From: Pseudomonas reidholzensis
GTDB lineage: Bacteria > Pseudomonadota > Gammaproteobacteria > Pseudomonadales > Pseudomonadaceae
DNA: 64,000 bases
Reading direction: 5' to 3'
NCBI RefSeq assembly: GCF_900536025.1
Contig: NZ_UNOZ01000028.1
Location: forward strand, 124,001-188,000
The notes beneath the pieces were generated by a model that was given only the letters and a program-made list of their open reading frames with translations, was not told the origin of the DNA and searched no databases. Positions 49,122-58,153 of the stretch are shown in pieces; the stretch's first letter is position 1, and every line of letters starts with the position of its first letter. The position numbers and the translations under genes are program-made.

Positions 49122-49330
49122 ACCTCTCCCTCCCTCCCTGCTTGAATCGATAGCAGGATCGCGTTGGTAATACCGAAAAAATCTTACTCTTAATAAATTA
49201 CATTAACTTCACACTCTATCCGTTTGAGTGCGTACGGTTTTTCCCCTCCGTTTTACCCGCCAATAATCACTTCTCATCGCTTTGTTGCGCTAAATCGCCG
49301 CTGTGTAAGGGATTTCCCTACGAGCGTGCC

Positions 49331-49360
49331 TTGACGGTGTGGCGGGCGGATTCCTATAGT
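49331..49360 (+). promoter_or_regulatory. Main promoter of the mra/dcw cluster (Pmra)
   Basis: TTGACG (49331-49336), 18-bp spacer, TATAGT (49355-49360), a good sigma-70 promoter with predicted start near 49367, directly at the MraZ box. The AT-rich ~200 bp between rnpB and this promoter shows no gene. Confidence 0.85.
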
Positions 49361-49366
49361 GTGCGC

Positions 49367-49393
49367 AAGTGGCAGAAAGTGGGATGAAGTGGG
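49367..49393 (+). promoter_or_regulatory. MraZ box
   Basis: Three direct repeats at exact 10-bp spacing: AAGTGGC (49367-49373), AAGTGGG (49377-49383), AAGTGGG (49387-49393), fitting the known MraZ target of TGGG-type repeats. Located at the predicted start site, consistent with autorepression by MraZ. Confidence 0.85.
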
Positions 49394-49434
49394 TTTTCTG
49401 ACACAAAAACGCTAATATTGTGGGGATCACAGCC

Positions 49435-49890
49435 GTGTTCCGCGGAGCCAACGCCGTCAGCCTTGATGCAAAGGGCAGACTCGCCATGCCGAGTCGGTAC
49501 CGTGACGAGCTGGATTCGCGCTGCGACAGCCAGCTGATCGTGACTATTGATGCGGTAGATCCCTGCTTATGTGTATACCCGCTCGATGAGTGGGAACAGA
49601 TAGAAGCCAAGTTGCGTGCCTTGCCGTCGTTGCGTGAGGAAAACCGCCGCCTGCAGCGTTTGCTGATTGGCAATGCGGTTGACCTGGAGCTCGATGGCAG
49701 TGGTCGTTTCCTGGTCCCGCCCCGCCTGCGCGAATACGCCAAGCTCGACAAGAAGGCGATGCTGGTGGGGCAACTGAACAAATTCCAGCTGTGGGATGAA
49801 GATGCCTGGAACGCGGTTTCGGCAGCCGATCTCGCAGCTATTCAACAACCGGGCGCCATGCCTGATGAATTGCGTGACCTGATCCTGTGA
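49435..49890 (+). CDS. mraZ: Transcriptional regulator MraZ
   Basis: A 151-aa AbrB-fold regulator with two SpoVT-like repeats, each holding a DxxGR motif (LDAKGRLAMPSRYRDEL and LDGSGRFLVPPRLREYA). It forms rings and represses the mra/dcw operon. GTG 49435 (MFRGANAVSLDAKGRLAM) is chosen, with GGGGA 8 nt upstream; an in-frame GTG at 49420 lacks a ribosome site. It overlaps rsmH by 4 nt (GTGA). Confidence 0.95.
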   Translation: MFRGANAVSLDAKGRLAMPSRYRDELDSRCDSQLIVTIDAVDPCLCVYPLDEWEQIEAKLRALPSLREENRRLQRLLIGNAVDLELDGSGRFLVPPRLREYAKLDKKAMLVGQLNKFQLWDEDAWNAVSAADLAAIQQPGAMPDELRDLIL

Positions 49891-50834
49891 CCATAGATAG
49901 CGGCTTCAACCACATCACCGTGCTGCTCGACGAAGCTGTCGAGGCACTGGCCCTGCGCGCCGACGGCTGCTACGTCGACGGCACTTTCGGCCGTGGTGGG
50001 CACAGTCGCCTGATCCTCAGCAAGCTGGGGCCGGATGGGCGGCTGCTGGGCTTCGACAAAGATCCACAAGCGATTGCCACGGGGCAAGCGCTGGCGGCCG
50101 AAGACGGCCGCTTCGTCATTGTGCAGCGCAGCTTTGCCGAGATGGGCCATGAGTTCGCCGAGCGCGGGCTGGCCGGCAAGGTCAGCGGCGTGCTGCTCGA
50201 CCTCGGCGTGTCGTCGCCGCAGCTGGACGACCCCGAGCGCGGCTTCAGCTTCCTCAACGATGGCCCGCTGGACATGCGCATGAACCCCGATCAGGGCATC
50301 AGCGCCGCCGAGTTCATCGCCACCGCCCCCGCAGAAGAAATCGCCCGTGTGTTCAAGCAGTACGGCGAAGAGCGTTTTTCCGGGCGGATGGCCCGTGCGG
50401 TGGTCGAGCGTCGTGTGATCAAGCCGTTCGAGCGCACTGCGGACCTTGCCGAAGTGCTCAAGGTCGCCAACCCGGCCTGGGAAAAGGGCAAGAACCCGGC
50501 CACCCGTGCCTTCCAGGGCCTGCGTATTCACGTCAACAACGAGCTGGGTGATCTCGAGGCGGGCCTCGAGGCCGCCCTCGAGTCGCTGGAGATCGGCGGT
50601 CGCCTGGTGGTGATCAGCTTCCACTCGCTGGAAGACCGCATCGTCAAGCTGTTCATGCGCAAGCTGGTCAAGGGCGAGGCGGACAACCTGCCGCGCAACC
50701 TGCCGGTCCAGCACACCGTGTTCGAACCCAAGGTCCGCCTGATCGGCAAGGCGCAGTTCGCCTCCGACGCAGAACTCAAGGCCAACCCGCGGGCGCGCAG
50801 CGCCGTCATGCGGGTGGCGGAGAAGTTGCGGTGA
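49887..50834 (+). CDS. rsmH: 16S rRNA (cytosine(1402)-N4)-methyltransferase RsmH
   Basis: A 315-aa SAM methyltransferase (formerly MraW) that modifies the same rRNA base, C1402, as RsmI encoded 1.2 kb upstream. Motifs: HITVLLDEAVEALALRADG, VDGTFGRGGHSRLIL (SAM site), VLLDLGVSSPQLDDPERGFS and ATRAFQGLRIHVNNEL. GTG start overlaps mraZ; the stop overlaps the ftsL start (GTGA). Confidence 0.96.
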   Translation: MTIDSGFNHITVLLDEAVEALALRADGCYVDGTFGRGGHSRLILSKLGPDGRLLGFDKDPQAIATGQALAAEDGRFVIVQRSFAEMGHEFAERGLAGKVSGVLLDLGVSSPQLDDPERGFSFLNDGPLDMRMNPDQGISAAEFIATAPAEEIARVFKQYGEERFSGRMARAVVERRVIKPFERTADLAEVLKVANPAWEKGKNPATRAFQGLRIHVNNELGDLEAGLEAALESLEIGGRLVVISFHSLEDRIVKLFMRKLVKGEADNLPRNLPVQHTVFEPKVRLIGKAQFASDAELKANPRARSAVMRVAEKLR

Positions 50835-51124
50835 GTCGGCTCTTCGCCAAACCTCTGCCAGGCGGAAGCTTCCTGATGCTTGTGCTGTTCGTCGCCGTGC
50901 TGGTTTCGGCGATCGCCGTGTCCTATAGCGCGCACTGGAACCGTCAGCTGCTCAACAGCCTGTTCGGTGAGCTGAGCGAGCGCGACAAGGCCCAGGCCGA
51001 ATGGGGCCGGCTGATTCTCGAGCAAAGCACCTGGACCGCCCACAGCCGCATCGAGAGCCTGGCCACCGAGCAGTTGAAGATGCGCGTGCCGGCCGCCGAT
51101 GAAGTGCGGATGGTGGCGCCATGA
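50831..51124 (+). CDS. ftsL: Cell division protein FtsL
   Basis: A 97-aa bitopic divisome protein. Short cytoplasmic start (MSRLFAKPLPGG), one transmembrane helix (SFLMLVLFVAVLVSAIAVSY, residues 13-32), then a periplasmic leucine-zipper coiled coil (LLNSLFGELSERDKAQAEWG). It joins FtsB and FtsQ to activate FtsWI. Coupled at both ends by 4-nt overlaps. Confidence 0.95.
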   Translation: MSRLFAKPLPGGSFLMLVLFVAVLVSAIAVSYSAHWNRQLLNSLFGELSERDKAQAEWGRLILEQSTWTAHSRIESLATEQLKMRVPAADEVRMVAP

Positions 51125-52872
51125 TGAAACTCGAGGGGGCACTGTATCCCTGGCGGTTCCGGGTGGTGATCGGCCTGCTGGCGCTGATGGTCGGCGCGAT
51201 CTGCTGGCGGATCATCGACCTGCAGGTGGTCGACCGTGCCTTCCTCAAGGGCCAGGGCGATGCCCGCAGCCTGCGCCATATCACCATTCCGGCGCACCGC
51301 GGGTTGATCACCGACCGTAACGGCGAGCCGCTGGCGGTCAGTACCCCGGTCACCACGCTGTGGGCCAACCCCAAGGAAATGCAGCCGTACAAGGACCGCT
51401 GGGCGCAACTCGCCGCCGTGCTCGGGCAGAACCCGCAGCAGCTGACCGAGCGCCTGACCCAGCAGGCCAACAAAGAATTCATCTACCTGGTCCGTGGCCT
51501 GACCCCGGAGCAGGGCCAGCAGGTGCTCGACCTGAAAGTCCCGGGCGTGTACGGCATGGAAGAGTTCCGCCGCTTCTACCCGGCCGGCGATGTGACCGCG
51601 CACATGGTCGGCTTCACCGACCTCGACGACCACGGTCGCGAAGGGGTCGAGCTGGCCTACGACGAATGGCTCGCCGGGGTGCCCGGCAAGCGCCAGGTGA
51701 TCAAGGACCGGCGTGGCCGGCTGATCAAGGACATCCAGGTCACCAAAAACGCCAAGGCCGGTTCGACCTTGGCGTTGTCGATAGACCTGCGCCTGCAGTA
51801 CCTGGCCACCCGCGAGCTGCGCAACGCGATTGCCGAGCAGGAAGCCAAGGCCGGCAGCCTGGTGATCATGGACGTCAAGACCGGCGAAGTGCTGGCGATG
51901 GTCAACCAGCCGACCTACAACCCCAACAACCGCCGCAGCATGTTCCCCGCGGCCATGCGTAACCGGGCGATCATCGACGTGTTCGAGCCCGGTTCCACGG
52001 TCAAGCCGCTGTCGATGAGCGCCGCCCTGCAAAGCGGCCGCTGGAAGCCCACCGACAAGGTCGAGGTCTACCCCGGCAGCCTGCAGATCGGCCGCTACAC
52101 CATCAAGGACGTGTCGCGCAGCGAAGGGCCGGTGCTCGACCTGACCGGCATCCTGATCAACTCCAGTAACGTCGGCATGAGCAAGATCGCCTTCGATATC
52201 GGCGGTGAGGCGATCTACCGGGTGATGTCACAACTGGGCCTGGGCCAATACACCGGCCTGGGCTTCCCGGGTGAGCGCGTCGGCAACCTGCCCAACCACC
52301 GCGAGTGGCGCAAGGCCGAGACCGCGACCCTGTCGTACGGCTACGGCCTGTCGGTCACCGCGCTGCAGCTGGTGCACGCCTACGCGGCGCTGGCCAACGA
52401 CGGCAAGATGGTGCCGCTGAGCATCGTCAAGGTCGACAAGACGCCCGAGTCCACCCAGGTGCTGCCGAAAGAAACCGCCGAAACCATTCAAGGCATGCTC
52501 CAGCAGGTGATCGAAGCGCCGCGCGGCGTCTACCGCGCGCAGGTGCCGTTCTACCACGTGGGTGGCAAGTCGGGGACCGCGCGTAAAGCCACCGTGGGCG
52601 CCAAGGGCTACACCGAAAACGCCTACCGCTCGCTGTTCGCCGGTTTCGGCCCGATGAGCGACCCGCGTTACGCCATCGTCGTGGTCATCGACGAGCCCAG
52701 CAAGGGCGGCTACTTCGGTGGCCTGGTGTCTGCACCGGTATTCAGCAAGGTCATGTCCGGCACCCTGCGCCTGATGAACGTACCGCCCGATAACCTGCCG
52801 CCGCCTGCACCTGTCGCCCCTGTTGCGCCGCAGCAGGTGAATGCTGCCGCCGCCAAAGGAGGGCGTGGTTGA
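51121..52872 (+). CDS. ftsI: Septal peptidoglycan transpeptidase FtsI (PBP3)
   Basis: A 583-aa class B penicillin-binding protein that cross-links septal peptidoglycan. N-terminal membrane anchor (FRVVIGLLALMVGAICWRII), pedestal domain (ITIPAHRGLITDRNGEPLAV), and transpeptidase domain with SxxK in EPGSTVKPLSM, SSN in INSSNVGMSK and KSGTA in GGKSGTARKA. ATG 51121 overlaps the ftsL stop; a second ATG follows at once. The tail is rich in Pro/Ala (PPPAPVAPVAPQQVNAAAAK). Confidence 0.96.
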   Translation: MMKLEGALYPWRFRVVIGLLALMVGAICWRIIDLQVVDRAFLKGQGDARSLRHITIPAHRGLITDRNGEPLAVSTPVTTLWANPKEMQPYKDRWAQLAAVLGQNPQQLTERLTQQANKEFIYLVRGLTPEQGQQVLDLKVPGVYGMEEFRRFYPAGDVTAHMVGFTDLDDHGREGVELAYDEWLAGVPGKRQVIKDRRGRLIKDIQVTKNAKAGSTLALSIDLRLQYLATRELRNAIAEQEAKAGSLVIMDVKTGEVLAMVNQPTYNPNNRRSMFPAAMRNRAIIDVFEPGSTVKPLSMSAALQSGRWKPTDKVEVYPGSLQIGRYTIKDVSRSEGPVLDLTGILINSSNVGMSKIAFDIGGEAIYRVMSQLGLGQYTGLGFPGERVGNLPNHREWRKAETATLSYGYGLSVTALQLVHAYAALANDGKMVPLSIVKVDKTPESTQVLPKETAETIQGMLQQVIEAPRGVYRAQVPFYHVGGKSGTARKATVGAKGYTENAYRSLFAGFGPMSDPRYAIVVVIDEPSKGGYFGGLVSAPVFSKVMSGTLRLMNVPPDNLPPPAPVAPVAPQQVNAAAAKGGRG

Positions 52873-55718
52873 TGACGATGCCACTGAGCAAGCTGTTCGC
52901 CCATGCCAGCCGCGATCCGCTGATCCGCGAATTGACCCTAGACAGCCGTGCCGTGCGCCCGGGTGACCTGTTCCTGGCCGTGCCAGGGGCCAAGGTCGAT
53001 GGCCGCGACCACATTGCCGATGCCTTGGCCCGTGGCGCTGCCGCGGTCGCCTATGAAGAGCAGGGCGCCACCGTGCTGCCGCTGACCGACGTCGCGCTGA
53101 TCCCGGTCAAGGGCCTGATCGCGCAGCTGTCGGAAATCGCCGGGCGCTTCTATGGCGAGCCGAGCCGCCAGCTCAACCTGATCGGCGTGACCGGTACCAA
53201 CGGCAAGACCAGCGTCACCCAACTGCTGGCCCAGGCGCTCGATAAGCTCGGCCAGCATTGCGGGCTGATCGGCACCCTGGGCACCGGGTTCTTCGGCGAG
53301 CTGCAGAGCGGCCGGCTGACCACGCCCGACCCGATCGCCGTGCAGGCGACCCTGTATGACCTGAAGAAAAGCGGCGCCAAGGCCGTGGCCATGGAAGTCT
53401 CCTCGCACGCCCTCGAGCAGGGCCGGGTCGCGGCGCTGGCGTTCGACATCGCGGTGATGACCAACCTGTCGCGTGATCACCTCGATTACCACGGCAGCAT
53501 GCAGGCCTACGAAGCGGCCAAGGCCAAGCTGTTCGCCTGGCCCAACCTGCACAGCCAGGTGGTCAACCTGGACGATGAGTTCGGTCGTCGCCTGGCGGCT
53601 GACTTCGCCCGCCAGCCAATGGCCGACCATGTCGAGACCCGGCTGCTCAGCTACAGCCTCGAGAACCCGGAAGCTTCGCTGTACTGCCGCGAAGCGACGT
53701 TCGACGACGATGGCGTGCGCGCCATCCTGGTCACCGCGCAAGGCGAACGCACTCTGCGCAGCCAGCTGCTGGGTCGCTTCAACCTGAGCAACATGCTCGC
53801 CGCCGTCGCCACCCTGATGGCCCTGGATTATCCGCTGGACGAGATCCTCAAGGTGACGGCCAAGCTCGAAGGGCCGGTCGGCCGCATGCAGCGCCTGGGG
53901 GGTGGTCACACGCCGCTGGTGGTGGTCGATTACGCCCACACGCCTGACGCTTTGGAAAAAGTCCTCGAAGCCTTGCGCCCGCACGCACACGGCAAGCTGC
54001 TGTGCCTGTTCGGCTGTGGCGGCGACCGTGATAGCGGCAAGCGTCCGTTGATGGCCGAGGTCGCCGAACGCCTGGCGGATCGCGTGCTGGTGACCGACGA
54101 CAACCCGCGCAGTGAAGACCCCGCGCGGATCTTCGATGATATTCGCCCTGGCTTCGCCCAGCCCGACGCCGTCGAGTTCGTCGCCGGCCGTGGTGCCGCC
54201 ATCGCGCACCTGATCGCCACCGCGGCGGCCGACGATGTCATCGTCCTGGCCGGCAAGGGGCACGAGGACTACCAGGAAATCAACGGCGAACGCCACGATT
54301 TCTCCGACTTGGTCGAAGCCCAGAAGGCGCTTACAGCCTGGGGGCTGCACATGCTTAAGCCATTCAAACTCAGTGAAGTGAGCGCTGCGCTCAACGCCCG
54401 CCTGCTGGGCGCCGATGTCAGCTTCGGTGGCGTCAGCATCGACAGCCGTTCGGTCACCGACGGCCAGTTGTTCGTCGCGCTCAAGGGCCCGAACTTCGAT
54501 GGCCATGACTACCTGGCCGACGTCAAGGCCAAGGGTGCCGTGGCGGCGCTGGTCGAGCGTGAAGTCGCCGACGTCGGCCTGCCGCAGCTGGTCGTCGCCG
54601 ACTGCCGCCTGGCCCTCGGCCAGCTCGGCGCGCTCAACCGCGCGCTGTTCGACAAGCCCGTCGCGGCCATCACCGGCTCCAGCGGCAAGACTACGGTCAA
54701 GGAGATGCTCGCCTGCATCCTGCGTACCCGTGGCCCGGTGCTGGCGACGCGCGGCAACCTCAACAACGACCTCGGTGCGCCGCTGACCCTGCTGGAAATC
54801 GCCGGCGAGCACAGCGCCGCGGTGATCGAGCTGGGTGCTTCACGCATCGGCGAAATCCGTTACACCGTCGGCCTGACCCGGCCGCAAGTCGTGATCATCA
54901 ACAACGCCGGGACCGCCCACGTCGGCGAGTTCGGCGGGCCGGAAAAAATCGTCGAAGCCAAGGGCGAGATCCTCGAAGGCCTGGGTGAGGGCGGCACGGC
55001 CATCCTCAACCTGGACGACAAGGCGTTCGCGATCTGGCAGAAGCGCGCGGGCAACCAGCGCATCCTCAGTTTCGCCTTGAGCAACAGCCAGGCCGACTTC
55101 CACGCCAGCGACATCGGTCGCGACGCGCGCGGCTGCCCATCGTTCACCTTGCACGGCCCGGACGGTTCGGTGCCGGTGCAGCTGAACCTGCTCGGCACGC
55201 ACAACGTCAGCAACGCCCTGGCCGCCGCCGCCGCCGCGCATGCCCTGGGCGTCAGCCTGCCGGGCATCGCCGCCGGCCTGAACGCCGTGCAGCCGGTCAA
55301 GGGCCGCACCGTGGTGCACATGGCGCCGGGTGGCGCACGGGTCATCGACGACAGCTACAACGCAAATCCCACCTCCATGTGCGCCGCCATTGATATACTC
55401 GCCGGCTTTTCCGGTCGCACCGTTCTGGTGCTCGGGGATATCGGCGAACTGGGGCAGTGGGCGCAGGAAGGTCACCGGCAGGTGGGCGACTACGCACGTG
55501 GCAAGGTCAACGCCTTGTACGCGGTGGGTACCAACATGACTCATGCGGTCGCGGCGTTCGGCGCCGATGGCCGTCATTTCGCGACTCAGGCTGAGCTGAT
55601 CGACGCTGTTAGCGCCGAGAATTCCAGCAACACCACTATCTTGATCAAGGGCTCGCGCAGCGCTGCGATGGAACACGTCGTGGCGGCATTGTGCGGTGCC
55701 AGCGGGGAGAAACATTAA
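52872..55718 (+). CDS. murEF: Fused MurE-MurF: UDP-MurNAc-tripeptide synthetase / D-Ala-D-Ala ligase
   Basis: One 948-aa frame holds both enzymes. Residues 1-493 are MurE, which adds meso-diaminopimelate: MTMPLSKLFAHASRDPLIRE, P-loop GVTGTNGKTSVTQL (~105-118), DNPRSEDP, the meso-DAP recognition motif. Residues 494-948 are MurF, which adds D-Ala-D-Ala: MLKPFKLSEVSAALNARLLG, P-loop ITGSSGKTTVKEM (~600-612), DDSYNANPTSM. Both are full length. In most Pseudomonas the murE stop overlaps the murF start; here TGG GGG CTG CAC ATG CTT AAG (54339-54359) has no stop. The ATG at 54351, after a GGGGG tract, could still start MurF separately. A sequencing deletion is the main alternative. Confidence 0.9.
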   Translation: MTMPLSKLFAHASRDPLIRELTLDSRAVRPGDLFLAVPGAKVDGRDHIADALARGAAAVAYEEQGATVLPLTDVALIPVKGLIAQLSEIAGRFYGEPSRQLNLIGVTGTNGKTSVTQLLAQALDKLGQHCGLIGTLGTGFFGELQSGRLTTPDPIAVQATLYDLKKSGAKAVAMEVSSHALEQGRVAALAFDIAVMTNLSRDHLDYHGSMQAYEAAKAKLFAWPNLHSQVVNLDDEFGRRLAADFARQPMADHVETRLLSYSLENPEASLYCREATFDDDGVRAILVTAQGERTLRSQLLGRFNLSNMLAAVATLMALDYPLDEILKVTAKLEGPVGRMQRLGGGHTPLVVVDYAHTPDALEKVLEALRPHAHGKLLCLFGCGGDRDSGKRPLMAEVAERLADRVLVTDDNPRSEDPARIFDDIRPGFAQPDAVEFVAGRGAAIAHLIATAAADDVIVLAGKGHEDYQEINGERHDFSDLVEAQKALTAWGLHMLKPFKLSEVSAALNARLLGADVSFGGVSIDSRSVTDGQLFVALKGPNFDGHDYLADVKAKGAVAALVEREVADVGLPQLVVADCRLALGQLGALNRALFDKPVAAITGSSGKTTVKEMLACILRTRGPVLATRGNLNNDLGAPLTLLEIAGEHSAAVIELGASRIGEIRYTVGLTRPQVVIINNAGTAHVGEFGGPEKIVEAKGEILEGLGEGGTAILNLDDKAFAIWQKRAGNQRILSFALSNSQADFHASDIGRDARGCPSFTLHGPDGSVPVQLNLLGTHNVSNALAAAAAAHALGVSLPGIAAGLNAVQPVKGRTVVHMAPGGARVIDDSYNANPTSMCAAIDILAGFSGRTVLVLGDIGELGQWAQEGHRQVGDYARGKVNALYAVGTNMTHAVAAFGADGRHFATQAELIDAVSAENSSNTTILIKGSRSAAMEHVVAALCGASGEKH

Positions 55719-56800
55719 TGCTTTTGCTGTTGGCTGAGTATCTACAGCAGTTCTACAAAGGCTTCGCGGTCTTCCAGTACCTGTCCCTGCGCGGGATCCT
55801 CGGTGTACTGACCGCGTTGTCGTTGTCGCTGTGGCTGGGCCCCTGGATGATCCGTACCCTGCAGATCCGCCAGATCGGCCAGGCGGTGCGCAACGACGGC
55901 CCGCAATCGCACCTGTCCAAGTCCGGTACGCCGACCATGGGCGGCGCCTTGATCCTGTCCGCGATCGCCATCAGCACCTTGCTCTGGGCTGACCTGAGCA
56001 ACCGCTATGTGTGGGTCGTGCTGATCGTCACCCTGCTGTTCGGGGCCATCGGCTGGGTCGATGACTACCGCAAGGTGATCGAAAAGAACTCGCGTGGCCT
56101 GCCGAGCCGCTGGAAGTACTTCTGGCAGTCGGTGTTCGGCCTCGGCGCTGCGGTGTTCCTCTACATGACCGCACCGACCAGCGTCGAAACCACGCTGATC
56201 GTACCGTTCGCCAAGGACGTCACGATTGCCCTGGGCATCGGCTTCGTGGTGCTGACCTACTTCGTCATCGTCGGCTCGAGCAACGCGGTCAACCTGACCG
56301 ACGGGCTCGATGGCCTGGCGATCATGCCGACAGTGATGGTCGGCGGCGCGCTGGGCATCTTCTGCTACCTGTCGGGTAACGTGAAGTTCGCCGAGTACCT
56401 GCTGATCCCTTACGTGCCGGGTGCCGGCGAGCTGATCGTGTTCTGCGGCGCGCTGATCGGTGCCGGGCTGGGCTTCCTGTGGTTCAACACGTATCCGGCT
56501 CAGGTGTTCATGGGCGACGTCGGCGCACTGGCGCTGGGCGCCGCGCTGGGCACCATCGCGGTGATCGTGCGCCAGGAAATCGTCCTGTTCATCATGGGCG
56601 GCGTGTTCGTCATGGAAACCCTGTCGGTGGTGATCCAGGTCGCCTCCTTCAAACTGACCGGCAAGCGGGTGTTCCGCATGGCGCCGATCCACCACCACTT
56701 TGAACTCAAGGGTTGGCCCGAGCCACGGGTGATCGTCCGCTTCTGGATCATCACCGTGATCCTGGTGCTTATCGGCCTTGCAACCCTGAAACTGAGGTAG
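55718..56800 (+). CDS. mraY: Phospho-N-acetylmuramoyl-pentapeptide-transferase MraY
   Basis: A 360-aa, ten-helix membrane enzyme that makes lipid I from UDP-MurNAc-pentapeptide and undecaprenyl phosphate. Catalytic Asp motifs: FGAIGWVDDYRKVIEKNSRG and NAVNLTDGLDGLAIMP; the PxMGG motif is GTPTMGGALIL; the C-terminal HHH is APIHHHFELKGWPE. The ATG shares one base with the murF stop (TAATG). Confidence 0.97.
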   Translation: MLLLLAEYLQQFYKGFAVFQYLSLRGILGVLTALSLSLWLGPWMIRTLQIRQIGQAVRNDGPQSHLSKSGTPTMGGALILSAIAISTLLWADLSNRYVWVVLIVTLLFGAIGWVDDYRKVIEKNSRGLPSRWKYFWQSVFGLGAAVFLYMTAPTSVETTLIVPFAKDVTIALGIGFVVLTYFVIVGSSNAVNLTDGLDGLAIMPTVMVGGALGIFCYLSGNVKFAEYLLIPYVPGAGELIVFCGALIGAGLGFLWFNTYPAQVFMGDVGALALGAALGTIAVIVRQEIVLFIMGGVFVMETLSVVIQVASFKLTGKRVFRMAPIHHHFELKGWPEPRVIVRFWIITVILVLIGLATLKLR

Positions 56801-56806
56801 ACGCGC

Positions 56807-58153
56807 GTGTCACTGATCGCTTCCGACCAATTCCGCATCGTTGTCGGCCTCGGCAAGAGCGGCATGTCCCTGGTTCGCTTCCTGGCGAGCCGGGGCATTG
56901 CCTTTGCGGTCGCCGACACCCGCGAGCAACCGCCGGAACTGGACACCCTGCGCCGTGACTACCCGCAGGTGGAAGTACGCTGTGGCGAGCTGGACGTGGA
57001 CTTCCTCTGCCGCGCCAACGAGCTCTACGTCAGCCCGGGCCTGGCCCTGGCCACGCCGGCCCTGCAGCAGGCGGCCGCGCGTGGCGTGAAGCTGTCCGGC
57101 GACATCGAGCTGTTCGCGCGCAACGCCAAGGCGCCGATCATCGCCATCAGCGGCTCGAACGCCAAGAGCACGGTGACCACCCTGGTCGGCGAGATGGCGG
57201 CCAAGGCCGGCAAGCGCGTGGCGGTCGGCGGCAACCTGGGTACCCCGGCGCTGGACCTGCTCGACGACAGGGTCGAGCTGTACGTGATGGAGCTGTCCAG
57301 CTTCCAGCTGGAAACCACCGATCAGCTGAACGCCGAAGTGGCCACCGTGCTCAATATCAGCGAAGACCACATGGACCGCTACAGCGGCCTGCCGGCCTAT
57401 CACCTGGCCAAGCACCGGATCTTCCGCGGTGCCAACCAGGTGGTGGTGAACCGCCAGGACGCCCTCAGCCGGCCGTTGCCGGTCGAAGGCCGCCCGTGCT
57501 GGAGCTTTGGCTTGAATGCGCCGGACTTCAAGGCCTTTGGCCTGCGTGAAGTCGACGGCGAAAAATGGCTGGCGTTCGAGTTCGACAACCTGATGCCAGC
57601 GCGCGAGCTGAAAGTGCGGGGCGCGCATAACCAGAGCAACGCCCTGGCCGCCCTGGCCCTCGGCCACGCGGTCGGCCTGCCGTTCGCGCCGATGCTCGAA
57701 GCCCTGCGCGAGTTCGCGGGCCTGGCCCACCGTTGCCAATGGGTGCGCGAGCGCAACGGCGCCCACTGGTACGACGACTCCAAGGCGACCAACGTCGGTG
57801 CCGCGCTGGCGGCCATCGAAGGCCTGGGCGCCGACATCGAAGGCAAGCTGGTGCTGATCGCCGGCGGTGACGGCAAGGGTGCCGACTTCGCCGCCCTGCG
57901 TGAGCCCGTCGCGCGCTACTGCCGCGCCGTGGTGCTGCTCGGCCGCGATGCCGAACGCCTCGGCCAGGCGCTGGGCGAGCAGGTGCAGCAGGTGCGCGTG
58001 CAGACCCTGGACGAGGCCGTGCAGCAATGCGCTGCACTGGCCCAGCCCGGCGACGCCGTGCTGCTCTCGCCCGCCTGCGCCAGCCTCGACATGTTCAAGA
58101 ACTTCGAAGAGCGTGGGCGCCTGTTCGCCCAGGCGGCGGAGGGGCTGGCATGA
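56807..58153 (+). CDS. murD: UDP-N-acetylmuramoyl-L-alanine:D-glutamate ligase MurD
   Basis: A 448-aa cytoplasmic ligase. N-terminal UDP-binding segment VVGLGKSGMSLVRFLASRGI, P-loop ISGSNAKSTVTTLVGEM, in which Ser-Asn-Ala-Lys-Ser replaces the commoner TNGKS/T, and C-terminal WYDDSKATNVGAALAAIEGL with the D-Glu site. GTG start 56807 lies 6 bp after mraY. It overlaps ftsW by 4 nt. Confidence 0.96.
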   Translation: MSLIASDQFRIVVGLGKSGMSLVRFLASRGIAFAVADTREQPPELDTLRRDYPQVEVRCGELDVDFLCRANELYVSPGLALATPALQQAAARGVKLSGDIELFARNAKAPIIAISGSNAKSTVTTLVGEMAAKAGKRVAVGGNLGTPALDLLDDRVELYVMELSSFQLETTDQLNAEVATVLNISEDHMDRYSGLPAYHLAKHRIFRGANQVVVNRQDALSRPLPVEGRPCWSFGLNAPDFKAFGLREVDGEKWLAFEFDNLMPARELKVRGAHNQSNALAALALGHAVGLPFAPMLEALREFAGLAHRCQWVRERNGAHWYDDSKATNVGAALAAIEGLGADIEGKLVLIAGGDGKGADFAALREPVARYCRAVVLLGRDAERLGQALGEQVQQVRVQTLDEAVQQCAALAQPGDAVLLSPACASLDMFKNFEERGRLFAQAAEGLA

